64,000 bases of DNA from JAAGZL01 sp964628835 (GCA_964628835.1 CAZVME010000007.1:5636-69635), one strand, 5' to 3'. Numbered from the stretch's first letter, positions 1-8,944 are shown. Numbers and translations: made by a program. The notes: generated from the sequence alone by a model not told the origin.

Positions 1-66
1 TCTAGAGGCCTAGGACACTGGCCTTTCACGCCGGTAACAGGGGTTCGAACCCCCTTGGGGACGCCA
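1..66 (+). tRNA. tRNA-Glu (TTC), 5' end cut by window edge
   Basis: The 3' part of a tRNA is readable: a D-loop-like segment, an anticodon stem-loop with TTC in the context CCTTTCACG, a T-arm with the GGTTCGAACCC core, and an acceptor strand GGGGACG followed by an encoded CCA at 64-66. The anticodon TTC decodes Glu. The first few acceptor bases lie upstream of the window, so the gene is partial only because of the window boundary. Confidence 0.93.
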
Positions 67-74
67 ATATAAAC

Positions 75-104
75 AAAGGCTTAGGGTTTTCCTGGGCCTT
101 TTTT
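75..104 (+). terminator. Rho-independent terminator after tRNA-Glu
   Basis: An AAAGGC/GCCTTT stem with a loop that can pair further (AGG/CCT) is followed directly by a run of T. It lies 8 bases after the CCA end of tRNA-Glu, as expected for its transcription terminator. Confidence 0.7.
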
Positions 105-219
105 ATTGCCTGTACTTCATGCGTATTTAAGAGTAGTTTGTATATTATACATACACGATTGTAACTCTTTATTTGCACTACATTCGGCGCATAGTATTAA
201 GGAAAGGCAGTCACTCTAA

Positions 220-531
220 TTAATATGCATTCAATTCAGTTATTCCTAATTTCTCCAGTGATTTTCTGTTTCCACTGATCATCGCTACATAGCTATTTTT
301 AAATCTATAGCCAATTTGTGTATCACAGATAGTCATCCCGCCAAAAAGCTGAACTGTCCAAACCGACAATCCAGTATCCAATTCACTAATCATGCCTTTA
401 TATCTAACTGTGTCACCTCCGAGTACATTTTCAACCTTGTATCTTGTTGACAATGAGAATAAATTCCTTACAAGCTCTATACCTGTTGGTGATGGAGTGA
501 AAACCTCAAAATCACTGTCTGTTGGTAGCAC
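220..531 (-). CDS. Small hypothetical protein (103 aa)
   Basis: I do not recognise this protein. The frame begins with GTG four bases after the stop codon of the upstream minus-strand gene (536-724), has no Shine-Dalgarno of its own, and would depend on translational coupling. The predicted product is soluble with no clear signal peptide; a central segment rich in Gly, Val and aromatic residues would suit a small beta-rich fold. The DNA is clearly more AT-rich than the soe genes to its right. It could be a real accessory gene or chance coding; the tight junction with the upstream frame is the main support. Confidence 0.4.
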   Translation of the reverse strand: MLPTDSDFEVFTPSPTGIELVRNLFSLSTRYKVENVLGGDTVRYKGMISELDTGLSVWTVQLFGGMTICDTQIGYRFKNSYVAMISGNRKSLEKLGITELNAY

Positions 532-535
532 TTTT

Positions 536-724
536 TTAGTTATTGGAACTGAACATACTAGCTATCCATACACCTACCCAATAAACCACCCAAAGAACCG
601 CTAGGCCCACAGCTAATGTCCTCATGGTGATAAATATCCCAGGACTGTGGATTGTAAAAGCATAGGCAACCCATAATATAGAAAATATTACAAAGGCCCT
701 AGAGAACCATTCTCGAATAATCAT
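536..724 (-). CDS. Small membrane protein (62 aa), hypothetical
   Basis: A 62-residue protein with two hydrophobic segments (about residues 9-25 and 34-56), so it probably spans the inner membrane twice. The ATG is preceded by AGGA about eight bases upstream on the minus strand, which supports real translation. It would form a two-gene unit with the 103-aa frame that starts four bases after its stop. I recognise no family, and no neighbour points to a role. The surrounding sequence is AT-rich and unlike the housekeeping regions. Confidence 0.42.
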   Translation of the reverse strand: MIIREWFSRAFVIFSILWVAYAFTIHSPGIFITMRTLAVGLAVLWVVYWVGVWIASMFSSNN

Positions 725-1247
725 TAATTAATCCTAAATAACATGCAGTTTGCTTGGTCTTAGTGCTAGGTCACAGGTGCCTTTTCAGGCTTTAATTTCT
801 ACTCTACCCGTAGGAAAAGACATATAGGCTATAGCTGCCGAAATACCCTGCCATACTACCTACAGCAGCTCTAACTGAGCGTCTATAAAACTCAATTGTG
901 ATTTCAGTGCATTTCGCCTGCATTGAAGATTACATGTCCCCTTTGTTGTCTCGAAGGCTAGCAACAGTAGAGTGGGTAAATAGCCTGACCCTTGCCATAT
1001 AGAGGCTATAGAATTTGGAGGGATGGTGCATGAATAAATATCAATTATCCTCATCATGCGAGGAGTAATAGGTAGTAGCAGGACGCTTGGTCCAGGCAAA
1101 GCTGGGGTTATGGTGTGATTTAAAGGTTTTTCCGGTCAGTAGTCGCGTAGCGTCAGTTTGGATGATATGCTCAAGAAATAGTGAATATTATAATAAACTA
1201 ATCAATTATTAGCTCCAGGTTTGAGCGCACATAAAAAGGTTTGAGAT
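725..1247. other. Long AT-rich intergenic region upstream of soeA
   Basis: I find no convincing gene in this stretch. A 79-codon minus-strand frame (860-1099) has no ribosome site or recognisable content. The last 60 bases before soeA are very AT-rich and include a TATAAT at 1189-1194 that could be a -10 element, but I see no well-placed -35 partner. The region probably carries the soe promoter. Confidence 0.5.
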
Positions 1248-4181
1248 ATGCAGGATCCAACATCCAGTTCGGATAGCGAGATCGGGCGGGTCGAGGTCAA
1301 AGAGACCACCTGTTACATGTGTGCCTGTCGTTGCGGCATTCGGGTGACGCTGCGTGATGGTGAGATCCGACATATTGAGGGTAATCCCAATCATCCACTG
1401 AACAAGGGGGTGATCTGCGCCAAGGGTTCCTCCGGCATCATGAAGCAGTATTCTCCAGCCCGTCTGACCAAGCCGCTGCGGCGTAAGCAGGGTGCCGAGC
1501 GCGGTGAGTCGGAGTTTGAGGAGATCTCCTGGGAAGAGGCGTTTGGGATCATGCAGGAACGGTTGGCGAAGATCCGTGCCGAGGATCCCAAAAAGTTCGC
1601 GCTGTTTACCGGCCGCGATCAGATGCAGGCCCTGACTGGTCTGTTCGCCAAGCAGTTTGGTACTCCCAACTATGCGGCGCATGGCGGTTTCTGTTCGGTC
1701 AATATGGCTGCAGGACTGATCTACACCATCGGTGGATCTTTCTGGGAGTTTGGAGGTCCCGATCTGGATCGGGCCAAGCTGTTTATCATGCTGGGCACTG
1801 CGGAGGATCACCACTCCAACCCCATGAAGGTAGAGCTATCCAAGTTCAAACGCGCCGGTGGCCGTTTTGTTTCTATAAACCCAATCCGTACCGGTTACTC
1901 GGCCGTTGCCGACGAGTGGGTGCCGATAAAGCCAGGTACAGATGGCGCGCTGTTGCTGGCCTTTATCCACGAGATTATCAAACAGGGTCTGTATGACCGC
2001 GATTTTCTGGTGCGATACACCAATGCTGCGGAACTGGTGATCAATGATCCAGACAGTGATGAAGATGGTCTGTTTAAACGCTTTGAGATGCACATTGAAG
2101 AGGGTTGTTTTGATCCCCAGAACAAACTTTGGTGGGACCGCGACCTGGATAAACCCATCTCAACCCATACCGAGGGGGTGGACCCGTATCTGCTGGGTGA
2201 TTTCACCCTGGATGATGGCACCCCGGTAAAACCGGCCTTTCAGATGTTGAAGGAGCGGGTGGAGGAGTATACCCCGGAATGGGCAGCGGGGATCACCGGC
2301 ATCCCGGCCGATAATATCCGCCGTCTGGCCCATGAGATGGGTGTTACCGCTCGGGATCAGAAGATCGAACTGCCGATCCAGTGGACCGACTGCTGGGACA
2401 AGGATCATGAGTCGGTAACCGGCAACCCGGTGGCCTTCCACGCCATGCGAGGTCTGGCGGCCCACTCCAACGGCTTTCATAGTATTCGTGCCCTGGGTAT
2501 CCTGATGAGCATCCTGGGTACTGTGGACCGACCGGGCGGTTTCCGGCATAAGGCACCGTTCCCCCGTCCCATACCACCCTGTCCCAAACCGCCCAACAGT
2601 CCTGAAGGGGTGCAGCCCAACACACCGCTGGATGGTATGCCCCTGGGTTGGCCGGCCAAGCCGGATGACCTGTTTGTAGATGCTGAGGGTGAGGCTGTAC
2701 GCCTGGATAAGGCGTTCTCCTGGGAGTATCCGCTGTCGGTGCATGGCCTGATGCACAATGCCATCACCAATGCCTGGCGCGGCGACCCCTACAAGATTGA
2801 TACCCTGATGCTGTTCATGGCCAACATGGCCTGGAACTCCTCCATGAATACCGCCAACGTGCGCGAGATGCTGGTGGATAAGGAGGAGAACGGCGAATAC
2901 AAGATTCCATACATTATCGTCTGCGATGCCTTTCAGTCTGAGACCATCGCCTATGCCGATCTGGTGCTGCCGGATACCACCTATCTGGAGCGGCACGACG
3001 CCATGTCCATGCTGGATCGTCCCATCTCGGAATTTGATGGGCCGGTGGACTCGGTGCGTATCCCCGTGGTGCCGCCAACCGGTGACTGCAAGCCGTTTCA
3101 GGATGTGCTGGTGGAGATGGGAGGGCGTCTGGGACTGCCCGCGTTTGTGAATGCGGAAGGGGTTCCAAAGTTCCGCGACTACCCGGATTTTGTCACCAAC
3201 TATGAGACCTCGCCCGGTTCCGGTATCGGGTTCCTGGCCGGCTGGCGCGGCAAGGGGGGCGAGAAGTTCCTCAAGGGTGAACCTAACCCAAGACAGTGGG
3301 AGATGTATCAGAAGAACGACTGCTTCTATCACTACAAGCTACCACGCTCCTATCAGTACATGCGCAACTGGAACATGGGCTACCTGCGCTGGGCCCGCGC
3401 TCACGGTATGACCCGCTATGCGGAACCGATCACGCTGCACATCTACTCGGAGCCATTGCAGAAGTTCCGCCTTGCGGCCCAGGGTAAATGGAAGGGTAAA
3501 CAGCCGCCAGAGCGTCTGCGTAAACGAGTTGAGACCAACTTCGATCCGTTACCGTTCTATGGTGAGCCCCTGTTGTCGAAACTGGTGGATACCCATGAGT
3601 ATCCGCTCAATGCCTTGACCCAGCGTCCCATGGCCATGTATCACTCCTGGGACTCACAAAACGCCTGGCTCAGGCAGATCCACACCCACAACTACCTGTT
3701 TGTGAATCCGCAGCTGGGTCGCAGTCAGGGCTTTGATGATGGCGACTGGGTATGGGTGGAGTCACCCACTAACAAGGTGCGCTGTATGTGTCGCTTCTCC
3801 GAGGCAGTGGAGCCGGGCACGGTCTGGACCTGGAACGCCATCGGTAAGGCGAGTGGGGCCTGGGGGCTGTCGAAAAAGGCCAATGAATCGAAAAAAGGAT
3901 TCCTGCTCAATCACCTGATCCCGGAAGAGTTGCCACCCTGTGAGGATGGAGACAACCTCTCCAACTCAGATCCAGTCACCGGTCAGGCCGCCTGGTTTGA
4001 TGTGCGGGTCAAGGTGTACAAGGCTGGTCCGGATGAGCCAGGGGAGACCTGGCCTCAGTTCAAGCATCAAAAGCAGGTGCCGGGGCAGTTGGGGAGACGT
4101 GGCAAGTGGCAGGCGTTCATCGCCGGGAAATTTGGCAAGGTGCTGGGACATAAAGCATCCCTAAAGAGTGGTAAAAACTGA
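1248..4181 (+). CDS. soeA: SoeA, molybdopterin subunit of cytoplasmic sulfite dehydrogenase
   Basis: A 977-residue member of the molybdopterin oxidoreductase (DMSO reductase/PSR) family. At the N-terminus Cys22, Cys25, Cys29 and Cys57 form the C-x2-C-x3-C-xn-C site for a [4Fe-4S] cluster. Cys149 (in GGFCSVN) is positioned as the molybdenum ligand. There is no twin-arginine signal, so the enzyme should stay in the cytoplasm, as known for the SoeABC enzyme of purple sulfur bacteria, which oxidises sulfite to sulfate and passes electrons to quinone. It is followed without a gap by the iron-sulfur and membrane subunits; its TGA overlaps the next ATG by one base. A polysulfide or thiosulfate reductase-like catalytic subunit is the main alternative, but length, missing signal peptide and gene order favour SoeA. 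Confidence 0.82.
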   Translation: MQDPTSSSDSEIGRVEVKETTCYMCACRCGIRVTLRDGEIRHIEGNPNHPLNKGVICAKGSSGIMKQYSPARLTKPLRRKQGAERGESEFEEISWEEAFGIMQERLAKIRAEDPKKFALFTGRDQMQALTGLFAKQFGTPNYAAHGGFCSVNMAAGLIYTIGGSFWEFGGPDLDRAKLFIMLGTAEDHHSNPMKVELSKFKRAGGRFVSINPIRTGYSAVADEWVPIKPGTDGALLLAFIHEIIKQGLYDRDFLVRYTNAAELVINDPDSDEDGLFKRFEMHIEEGCFDPQNKLWWDRDLDKPISTHTEGVDPYLLGDFTLDDGTPVKPAFQMLKERVEEYTPEWAAGITGIPADNIRRLAHEMGVTARDQKIELPIQWTDCWDKDHESVTGNPVAFHAMRGLAAHSNGFHSIRALGILMSILGTVDRPGGFRHKAPFPRPIPPCPKPPNSPEGVQPNTPLDGMPLGWPAKPDDLFVDAEGEAVRLDKAFSWEYPLSVHGLMHNAITNAWRGDPYKIDTLMLFMANMAWNSSMNTANVREMLVDKEENGEYKIPYIIVCDAFQSETIAYADLVLPDTTYLERHDAMSMLDRPISEFDGPVDSVRIPVVPPTGDCKPFQDVLVEMGGRLGLPAFVNAEGVPKFRDYPDFVTNYETSPGSGIGFLAGWRGKGGEKFLKGEPNPRQWEMYQKNDCFYHYKLPRSYQYMRNWNMGYLRWARAHGMTRYAEPITLHIYSEPLQKFRLAAQGKWKGKQPPERLRKRVETNFDPLPFYGEPLLSKLVDTHEYPLNALTQRPMAMYHSWDSQNAWLRQIHTHNYLFVNPQLGRSQGFDDGDWVWVESPTNKVRCMCRFSEAVEPGTVWTWNAIGKASGAWGLSKKANESKKGFLLNHLIPEELPPCEDGDNLSNSDPVTGQAAWFDVRVKVYKAGPDEPGETWPQFKHQKQVPGQLGRRGKWQAFIAGKFGKVLGHKASLKSGKN

Positions 4182-4906
4182 TGACACAGTTAGCCCTGGT
4201 TATTGATCTGAATGTTTGCGTTGGCTGTCACAGCTGCGTCACCAGTTGCAAGGAGTGGAATACCTCAGGCTGGGCAGGACCGCTGCCAGACCAACGTCCC
4301 TATGACGCCGACCCCACCGGCACCTTTTTCAACCGGGTGCAGACCTTCGAAGTGGGGGAGTTTCCCAAGACCGAGACCATCCACTTTCCTAAATCCTGCC
4401 TGCACTGCGAAGATCCACCCTGTGTTCCCGCATGTCCAACCGGTGCCAGCTACAAGCGTGAGGACAACGGTGTAGTGTTGGTGGATTACGACAAGTGTAT
4501 CGGATGTAAATACTGCTCCTGGGCCTGTCCCTACGGCGCGCGTGAGTATGATGAGAACCAGAGGGTGATGAAAAAGTGCACCTTGTGTATAGATCGCATT
4601 ACCGATGAGACCCTGCCCGAGTCTGAGCGCAAGCCAGCCTGTGTGCTCTCCTGTCCCACCGGTGCGCGTCTGTTTGGTGATGTGCATGATCCGGATTCAG
4701 AGGCGTCTATCGCCATTCGGGAGCAGGGTGGATATCAGTTGATGCCGGAGTGGGGCACCCAGCCATCCAACCACTATCTGCCGCGACGTAAGGTGCGCAT
4801 CCACATCCATGAGGATGAGTTGATCCGCTCCGACAATCCGCTGGTGAAGGAAGAGTTGCCAGCACTGCCGGAAGATGTGGAGACCCTGGACGATGTGGCC
4901 TGGTAA
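4181..4906 (+). CDS. soeB: SoeB, four-cluster iron-sulfur subunit
   Basis: A 241-residue ferredoxin-like electron transfer subunit of the DmsB/PhsB type. Cysteine groups occur in the expected order: Cys13-x2-Cys16-x2-Cys19-x3-Cys23 at the N-terminus, then CLHCEDPPCVPAC, CIGCKYCSWAC and CTLC with a later CVLSC, enough for four [4Fe-4S] clusters. It would carry electrons from the molybdenum site of SoeA to the quinone-reactive SoeC. It has no signal peptide. Start and the preceding stop overlap (TGATG), which suggests translational coupling and a fixed ratio of A to B. Confidence 0.85.
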   Translation: MTQLALVIDLNVCVGCHSCVTSCKEWNTSGWAGPLPDQRPYDADPTGTFFNRVQTFEVGEFPKTETIHFPKSCLHCEDPPCVPACPTGASYKREDNGVVLVDYDKCIGCKYCSWACPYGAREYDENQRVMKKCTLCIDRITDETLPESERKPACVLSCPTGARLFGDVHDPDSEASIAIREQGGYQLMPEWGTQPSNHYLPRRKVRIHIHEDELIRSDNPLVKEELPALPEDVETLDDVAW

Positions 4907-4927
4907 CGAACTATTTGGAGCGACAAG

Positions 4928-5908
4928 ATGCATCCAGCATTTTCGGTAATCTTTTTAACTACCCTGATTGGGGTTGGCCAGGGATTGTTTCTGGCGCTCT
5001 ATACCGGGCAGGTATACTCACTGGCAAACCTGCTGCCAGCCCAGGACAGTCAGGGTTTCTATGCCGTGGGTAGCCTGCTGAGTCTTCTGTTTTTGGCGCT
5101 GGGACTGTTTGCATCATTCTTCCATTTGGGGCGTCCGGAACGGGCCTGGCGTTCCATGACCCAGTGGCGCACCTCCTGGCTCTCGCGCGAGGTGATTCTG
5201 CTGCCGCTGTTCATGTTGCTGGTGTTTCTCTACGGTGCGGTTCAATATTTTGGTATGACCGGAGTCTGGTTCACCATCCAGGACACACTGCCGGTGGATG
5301 CCAGTCTGGTGGTGGGGCTGTTGGCCAGTATCAGCGCCTTTCTGCTGTTTGGCTGTACCGCCATGATCTACGCCAGCGTCAAGTTTCTGCAAGAGTGGCA
5401 TTCGCCCTTGACCATTGTTAATTACACCTTATTTGGCATCGCTTCCGGGTTTATGCTGGCGGCGGCATTTTCCGCCTACAGTGGCATCAATCTGGCGATG
5501 TTCTATGGTGTTTGGGCAGTAGTCTTTACCCTGCTGGGGCTGATTACACGCGGGATCTCCCTGTACCGTAATCGCAATATTAAACGCAAATTCAGTCTGC
5601 AAAGCGCCCTCGGTGTACGGCATAGCAATATAGCTCAACAGACCCAGGGATTTATGGGTGGATCCTTCAATACGCAGGAGTTTTTTCACGGCCAGACGGA
5701 TGCAACCATTCGCAGGATCAAGTACAGCTTTATGCTGCTGGTGTTTCCGCTGCCGGTGGGTTTGATGATCGCCTCATTTATGCTGGAGTCGGTTAATCTG
5801 TCGATCCTGGCCTTCACTATCCAGTATCTGGGTCTGTTGCTGGAACGCTGGTACTTTTTTGCCGATGCCAATCATCCGCAGAATCTCTACTACCAGTCTA
5901 TCGCCTAG
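4928..5908 (+). CDS. soeC: SoeC, membrane anchor (DmsC/NrfD-type)
   Basis: A 326-residue, very hydrophobic protein with about eight transmembrane helices starting near residue 7, typical of DmsC-like quinone-interacting anchors. Its position 21 bases after soeB, with a GGAG site upstream, makes it the third gene of the soe operon. In SoeABC this subunit holds the cytoplasmic A and B subunits at the inner membrane and passes electrons to the quinone pool. The stop codon overlaps, on the opposite strand, the stop of a broken HlyD-type gene. Confidence 0.83.
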   Translation: MHPAFSVIFLTTLIGVGQGLFLALYTGQVYSLANLLPAQDSQGFYAVGSLLSLLFLALGLFASFFHLGRPERAWRSMTQWRTSWLSREVILLPLFMLLVFLYGAVQYFGMTGVWFTIQDTLPVDASLVVGLLASISAFLLFGCTAMIYASVKFLQEWHSPLTIVNYTLFGIASGFMLAAAFSAYSGINLAMFYGVWAVVFTLLGLITRGISLYRNRNIKRKFSLQSALGVRHSNIAQQTQGFMGGSFNTQEFFHGQTDATIRRIKYSFMLLVFPLPVGLMIASFMLESVNLSILAFTIQYLGLLLERWYFFADANHPQNLYYQSIA

Positions 5909-6306
5909 CGTTCATGAAATGCGCTGCCGAAGCCACGGGATATGGATATGGGTCTGAGCATATAGTCCAGGATGGACTTGGAGCCAGTTTTGATATCCGC
6001 CTGTACCGTCATACCAGGAATCACCCGTAACTGCTGTTCTTTGGCACCGAGATAATCCATCTCCAACTCGATCTTGGCACGGTAGTAGGGGCTACCCTTC
6101 TCATCCAGATAGGTATAGGCAGATATCTGGCGTAGGGTTCCCGCAATGCTGCCAAAACGCGCCGGATCAAAGCTGTCGACCTTCACATCTGCGGAGAGAC
6201 CCTGGTGTATATGCCCAATCTCTGCCGGGTGGATACGGGTCTCCACGATCAGGTCATCGTGTAGTGGGACTATTTGCATAATTACCTGTCCAGGTTCTAC
6301 TACCAC
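5905..6306 (-). pseudogene. C-terminal fragment of HlyD-family membrane fusion protein
   Basis: About 133 codons match the C-terminal end of type I secretion adaptor (HlyD/LapC-like) proteins: a VVEPGQVIMQIVP lipoyl/beta-barrel motif, a following HPAEIGHIHQGL segment, and a final TGSKSILDYMLRPI stretch typical of the family C-terminus. The N-terminal membrane anchor and coiled-coil hairpin, usually about 250 more residues, are missing. Reading to the right of about 6306 the sequence turns into RTX coding sequence on the other strand. It is therefore a fragment, made either by a real rearrangement or by a faulty contig join next to the N gap. The GTG given as the start is only the first in-frame possibility, not a real start. 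Confidence 0.75.
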
Positions 6307-6457
6307 ATTGATGGTGGTGCCGGGAATGACACGGTTATCGGCTCCCAGGGTGATGACACCATTGTTGGTGGTGCAGGCAATGACCGTGCCTATGGCGGTG
6401 ATGGCTCAGACAACTATGAATTTGACCCATTTGAAGGTAATGATTACTTTCATGGTG

Positions 6458-6557
6458 NNNNNNNNNNNNNNNNNNNNNNNNNNNNNNNNNNNNNNNNNNN
6501 NNNNNNNNNNNNNNNNNNNNNNNNNNNNNNNNNNNNNNNNNNNNNNNNNNNNNNNNN
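6458..6557. other. Assembly gap of exactly 100 N
   Basis: One hundred undetermined bases, the conventional size for a scaffold gap of unknown length. It falls inside repetitive RTX coding sequence, where assemblers commonly fail. Confidence 0.98.
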
Positions 6558-6620
6558 GTGATGGTGGTGATGGTGGTGATGGTGGTGATGGTGGTGATGG
6601 TGGTGATGGTGGTGATGGTG
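6558..6620 (+). repeat. Tandem GGTGATGGT-type repeat in RTX fragment
   Basis: About seven perfect copies of a 9-base unit (GGTGATGGT in register) directly after the gap encode a Gly-Asp-Gly run. The tract probably continues into the unsequenced gap, so its true copy number is unknown. Confidence 0.9.
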
Positions 6621-6829
6621 GCGTAGGCTTGACTGATGCCATACAACTGGACGCAACTGCCGATCCAAATGCCGGTGACAATCCATGGACCATTACGGTG
6701 GAAGGTGTTGAGGTGGAGTATGATCTCGCGGCCCAGGCGTTGGAGCTGGCTCCAGACACCTCGGGCGTTGTTACTCTTGCTGACGGTAGTGAACTTATCT
6801 TTGATGGGGTTGAGAAGATCGAGTGGTGA

Positions 6830-7432
6830 TCAATTTGCTGGCTTAGTCTCGATACTGTTAATGCCCTCGGTTGCCGTTTAGTATAGGCCATAAGATCCAT
6901 GCCTTGGGCCGGTGTGGCCTGGATGTGGTTGTGTCCGTCACGTTATACTAGTTGAAATTGAAGCTGTTCTTCCAGTCACTGCGCCCAGTTAATTATCCCG
7001 GGTCAATTATCACGACCTAAGCATGATGTGGGTCATTCAAATGATGCTGCACCTTCAGGATGACTCTGTTAATCTGCACACTTTCTTGAAACTCTACCAG
7101 AGTGGTATTTCTAAATGAGAGCCGCATGGCACAACTCCTGTGCCTGTTGCGTAAAGAAAATTGAATTATCTGACCAGATTATTTGACTAACAGGTATCAC
7201 GCTACTTAATTTAGAACATAAAATGGTGTTTCCCTGTTGAAAAACATTGTGGGGAACGGTTCCCGGCTTAAGTTTGTTGCCAGGAAGAGTATAGAAGGTG
7301 TCTTAAATACTATGAGTGTCCGGAAGAGTGATTTGTCGGAAATGAGTCTGTGGAATAACGTGTTCCACACGCGGGTACTATGGCTGGATGGTAGCTCCAG
7401 AGTAATAGCGCTGCCTGCGGTAGGACACAGAT
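6830..7432. other. 603-base intergenic region with two small inverted repeats
   Basis: No gene is convincing here. A 67-codon frame (7237-7440) overlaps the ccdA-like start and resembles no family I know. Two short symmetric sequences are visible: GGGAAC-G-GTTCCC at 7252-7264, and GTGGAA/TTCCAC separated by seven bases at 7350-7368. Either could be an operator for the downstream gene, but nothing ties them to a known regulator. Confidence 0.45.
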
Positions 7433-8176
7433 ATGCTTGAGATCTCTGGGATAGGGGTACTCACCGCCTTTGCGGCTGGTCTTGTATCCTTTGTTTCACC
7501 ATGTGTATTACCGCTGGTCCCAGGCTATATATCCTTCATTGCCGAGCAGTCACTGGAGGAGATGCAGGATCGTGGCGTCACCAGCAAGGAGACTCTGGCG
7601 GTAGCAGGTTTAAGCCTATGCTTTGTACTTGGTTTTGCTACTATTTTTATTATATTTGGAGCTAGCGCCACCGCCCTTGGCAGTATGTTTAGGGCCTACC
7701 GATACGAACTGAATATATTCGGTGGTGTCATTGTGATCCTGTTTGGCTTGTTCATGACTGGCCTATTCAGCCTAAATTGGCTGCAGCGGGATCTGCGCTT
7801 TCATGGTGATGTCTTCGGTGGTCGTCCGGTGGCAGCGTATCTTTTGGGCTTGGCCTTTGCCTTTGGTTGGACCCCCTGTGTGGGCCCCATATTGGGCTCG
7901 ATTCTTGCCGTTAGCGCTACCTCAGTGTCGGTCAGTGATGGCGCTATCCTTCTGGCCATCTACTCTATGGGGCTCGGTGTACCATTTGTCCTGGCAGCTA
8001 TCTTTACCGACCGTTTTTTACACCATGCCAAACGCCTGCGCCGCCATGGTCATGCCTTGCAGGTTATAGCAGGTGTGTTGCTGGTCCTTATGGGCGTGGT
8101 AATGGTGACCGGTTATATGAGCGTTTTTTCTATCTGGCTGTTTAGGACCATGCCCTGGCTGGGTGGATTTGGTTAG
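7433..8176 (+). CDS. CcdA/DsbD-type transmembrane thiol transporter
   Basis: A 247-residue inner membrane protein with about six helices. The paired cysteines that define CcdA/DsbD beta domains are present: Cys24 in SFVSPCVLPLVPGY and Cys149 in GWTPCVGPILG. Such proteins move reducing equivalents from cytoplasmic thioredoxin to periplasmic thiols, serving cytochrome c maturation or periplasmic reductases. The length fits stand-alone CcdA rather than full DsbD, which carries extra periplasmic domains. No cytochrome maturation genes are visible nearby, so the partner is unknown. The ATG follows AGGACACAGAT, an acceptable ribosome site. Confidence 0.85.
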   Translation: MLEISGIGVLTAFAAGLVSFVSPCVLPLVPGYISFIAEQSLEEMQDRGVTSKETLAVAGLSLCFVLGFATIFIIFGASATALGSMFRAYRYELNIFGGVIVILFGLFMTGLFSLNWLQRDLRFHGDVFGGRPVAAYLLGLAFAFGWTPCVGPILGSILAVSATSVSVSDGAILLAIYSMGLGVPFVLAAIFTDRFLHHAKRLRRHGHALQVIAGVLLVLMGVVMVTGYMSVFSIWLFRTMPWLGGFG

Positions 8177-8280
8177 AACGTGATACCAAATCTGCTTTAA
8201 TGCGCTATTTTGACCATGCGTGGCTTGGTTGTTCCAAAGAAATTACAGATTTATCAACGAACTATTTTTCAGGAGTTAAG

Positions 8281-8868
8281 ATGTCAGTTATATCCACCCC
8301 GGACCAACATAAATTTCCGTGGTACGTAAGGTTGTTTTTCTGGAATCAGAAGCGACGCTACGGCAGCGTCCTTGAGCCAGCCTATCTGTGGGGACGTAGT
8401 CCCAAGGTATTTTCCACCCTGGCCATGTTGTATGGGGCGTTGGATCGGGGATCTTCACCCATTCCACCACCGCTACGTTCACTCATCACGGTACGGGTAT
8501 CTCAGATCAACTGGTGTGAATTTTGCGTGGATATCAACTCCGCCACTGTCATCAAGAGGCATGTGGAGCCGGAAAAGTTGGATGCACTGGTCCATTTTGA
8601 AGAGAGCACACTGTACAGCGAGGAGGAGAAGGCGGCGCTCTCCTATGCCGAGGCCGTAACCCATTCACACCTCCAGCCTGATGCCGCCTGTTTCAAACGG
8701 TTGCGTGAGCATTACGACGATGATGCCATTATCGAACTGACAGCACTGGTCTCTTTTCAGAACCTCTCCAGCAAATTCAATGCCTCACTGGGAGTGGAGC
8801 CGCAGGGGTTCTGCAATATAGCCTCCATGCCACAGGGTCAGGAGCTTGAAGTAGAATGCAGTTCCTAG
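8281..8868 (+). CDS. AhpD/carboxymuconolactone decarboxylase-like protein
   Basis: A 195-residue protein with the helical CMD/AhpD signature: a Cys79-x2-Cys82 pair in INWCEFCVDINS, followed by KLDALVHFEES, an acidic helix and a long C-terminal helix ending with an NLSSKFNASLG segment. Proteins of this group are usually thiol-dependent peroxidase partners or decarboxylases; I cannot tell which applies here. The start at 8281 was chosen because an AGGAG site precedes it by about five bases; an in-frame upstream extension to 8200 has no ribosome site. It lies next to the CcdA-like gene, so a role in thiol redox chemistry is a reasonable inference. Confidence 0.75.
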   Translation: MSVISTPDQHKFPWYVRLFFWNQKRRYGSVLEPAYLWGRSPKVFSTLAMLYGALDRGSSPIPPPLRSLITVRVSQINWCEFCVDINSATVIKRHVEPEKLDALVHFEESTLYSEEEKAALSYAEAVTHSHLQPDAACFKRLREHYDDDAIIELTALVSFQNLSSKFNASLGVEPQGFCNIASMPQGQELEVECSS

Positions 8869-8944
8869 ATTAGGCTCATCACAACCTGACGATCCATGGC
8901 CATGAGTCAGATGGCCAAAAACATGAAAAATTCCAGTATATCCG

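Larger units (their letters stand above)
6298..6829 (+). pseudogene. C-terminal fragment of RTX protein, interrupted by assembly gap
   Basis: Before the gap, the plus strand encodes glycine/aspartate nonapeptides of the RTX type (GGAGNDTVIG, GGAGNDRAYG, GGDGSDNYEF), which bind calcium in secreted type I substrates. After the 100-N gap comes a GDG-rich repeat tract and then about 70 residues ending in GVEKIEW and TGA at 6827-6829. The frame changes across the gap, which is expected if the number of Ns is arbitrary. The N-terminus is absent because the sequence merges with an opposite-strand HlyD-type gene near 6300. An RTX exoprotein beside a type I adaptor makes functional sense, but as drawn neither gene is whole. 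Confidence 0.7.

Noticed and set aside
392..604. 70-codon plus-strand frame opposite the small hypothetical genes
   Set aside because: Less coding-like than the minus strand, with no ribosome site.
860..1099. 79-codon minus-strand frame
   Set aside because: No ribosome site, no recognisable domain, and no nearby partner; I treat it as chance.
2160..3332. 390-codon antisense frame in soeA
   Set aside because: It lies entirely within a strongly coding gene and follows from codon bias; no start site or family match.
6558..6620. Tandem repeats as a possible CRISPR
   Set aside because: Repeats are contiguous 9-base units encoding Gly-Asp-Gly with no spacers; they belong to the RTX gene.
7237..7440. 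67-codon frame before the ccdA-like gene
   Set aside because: It overlaps the start of the clear CcdA gene and has no family resemblance.
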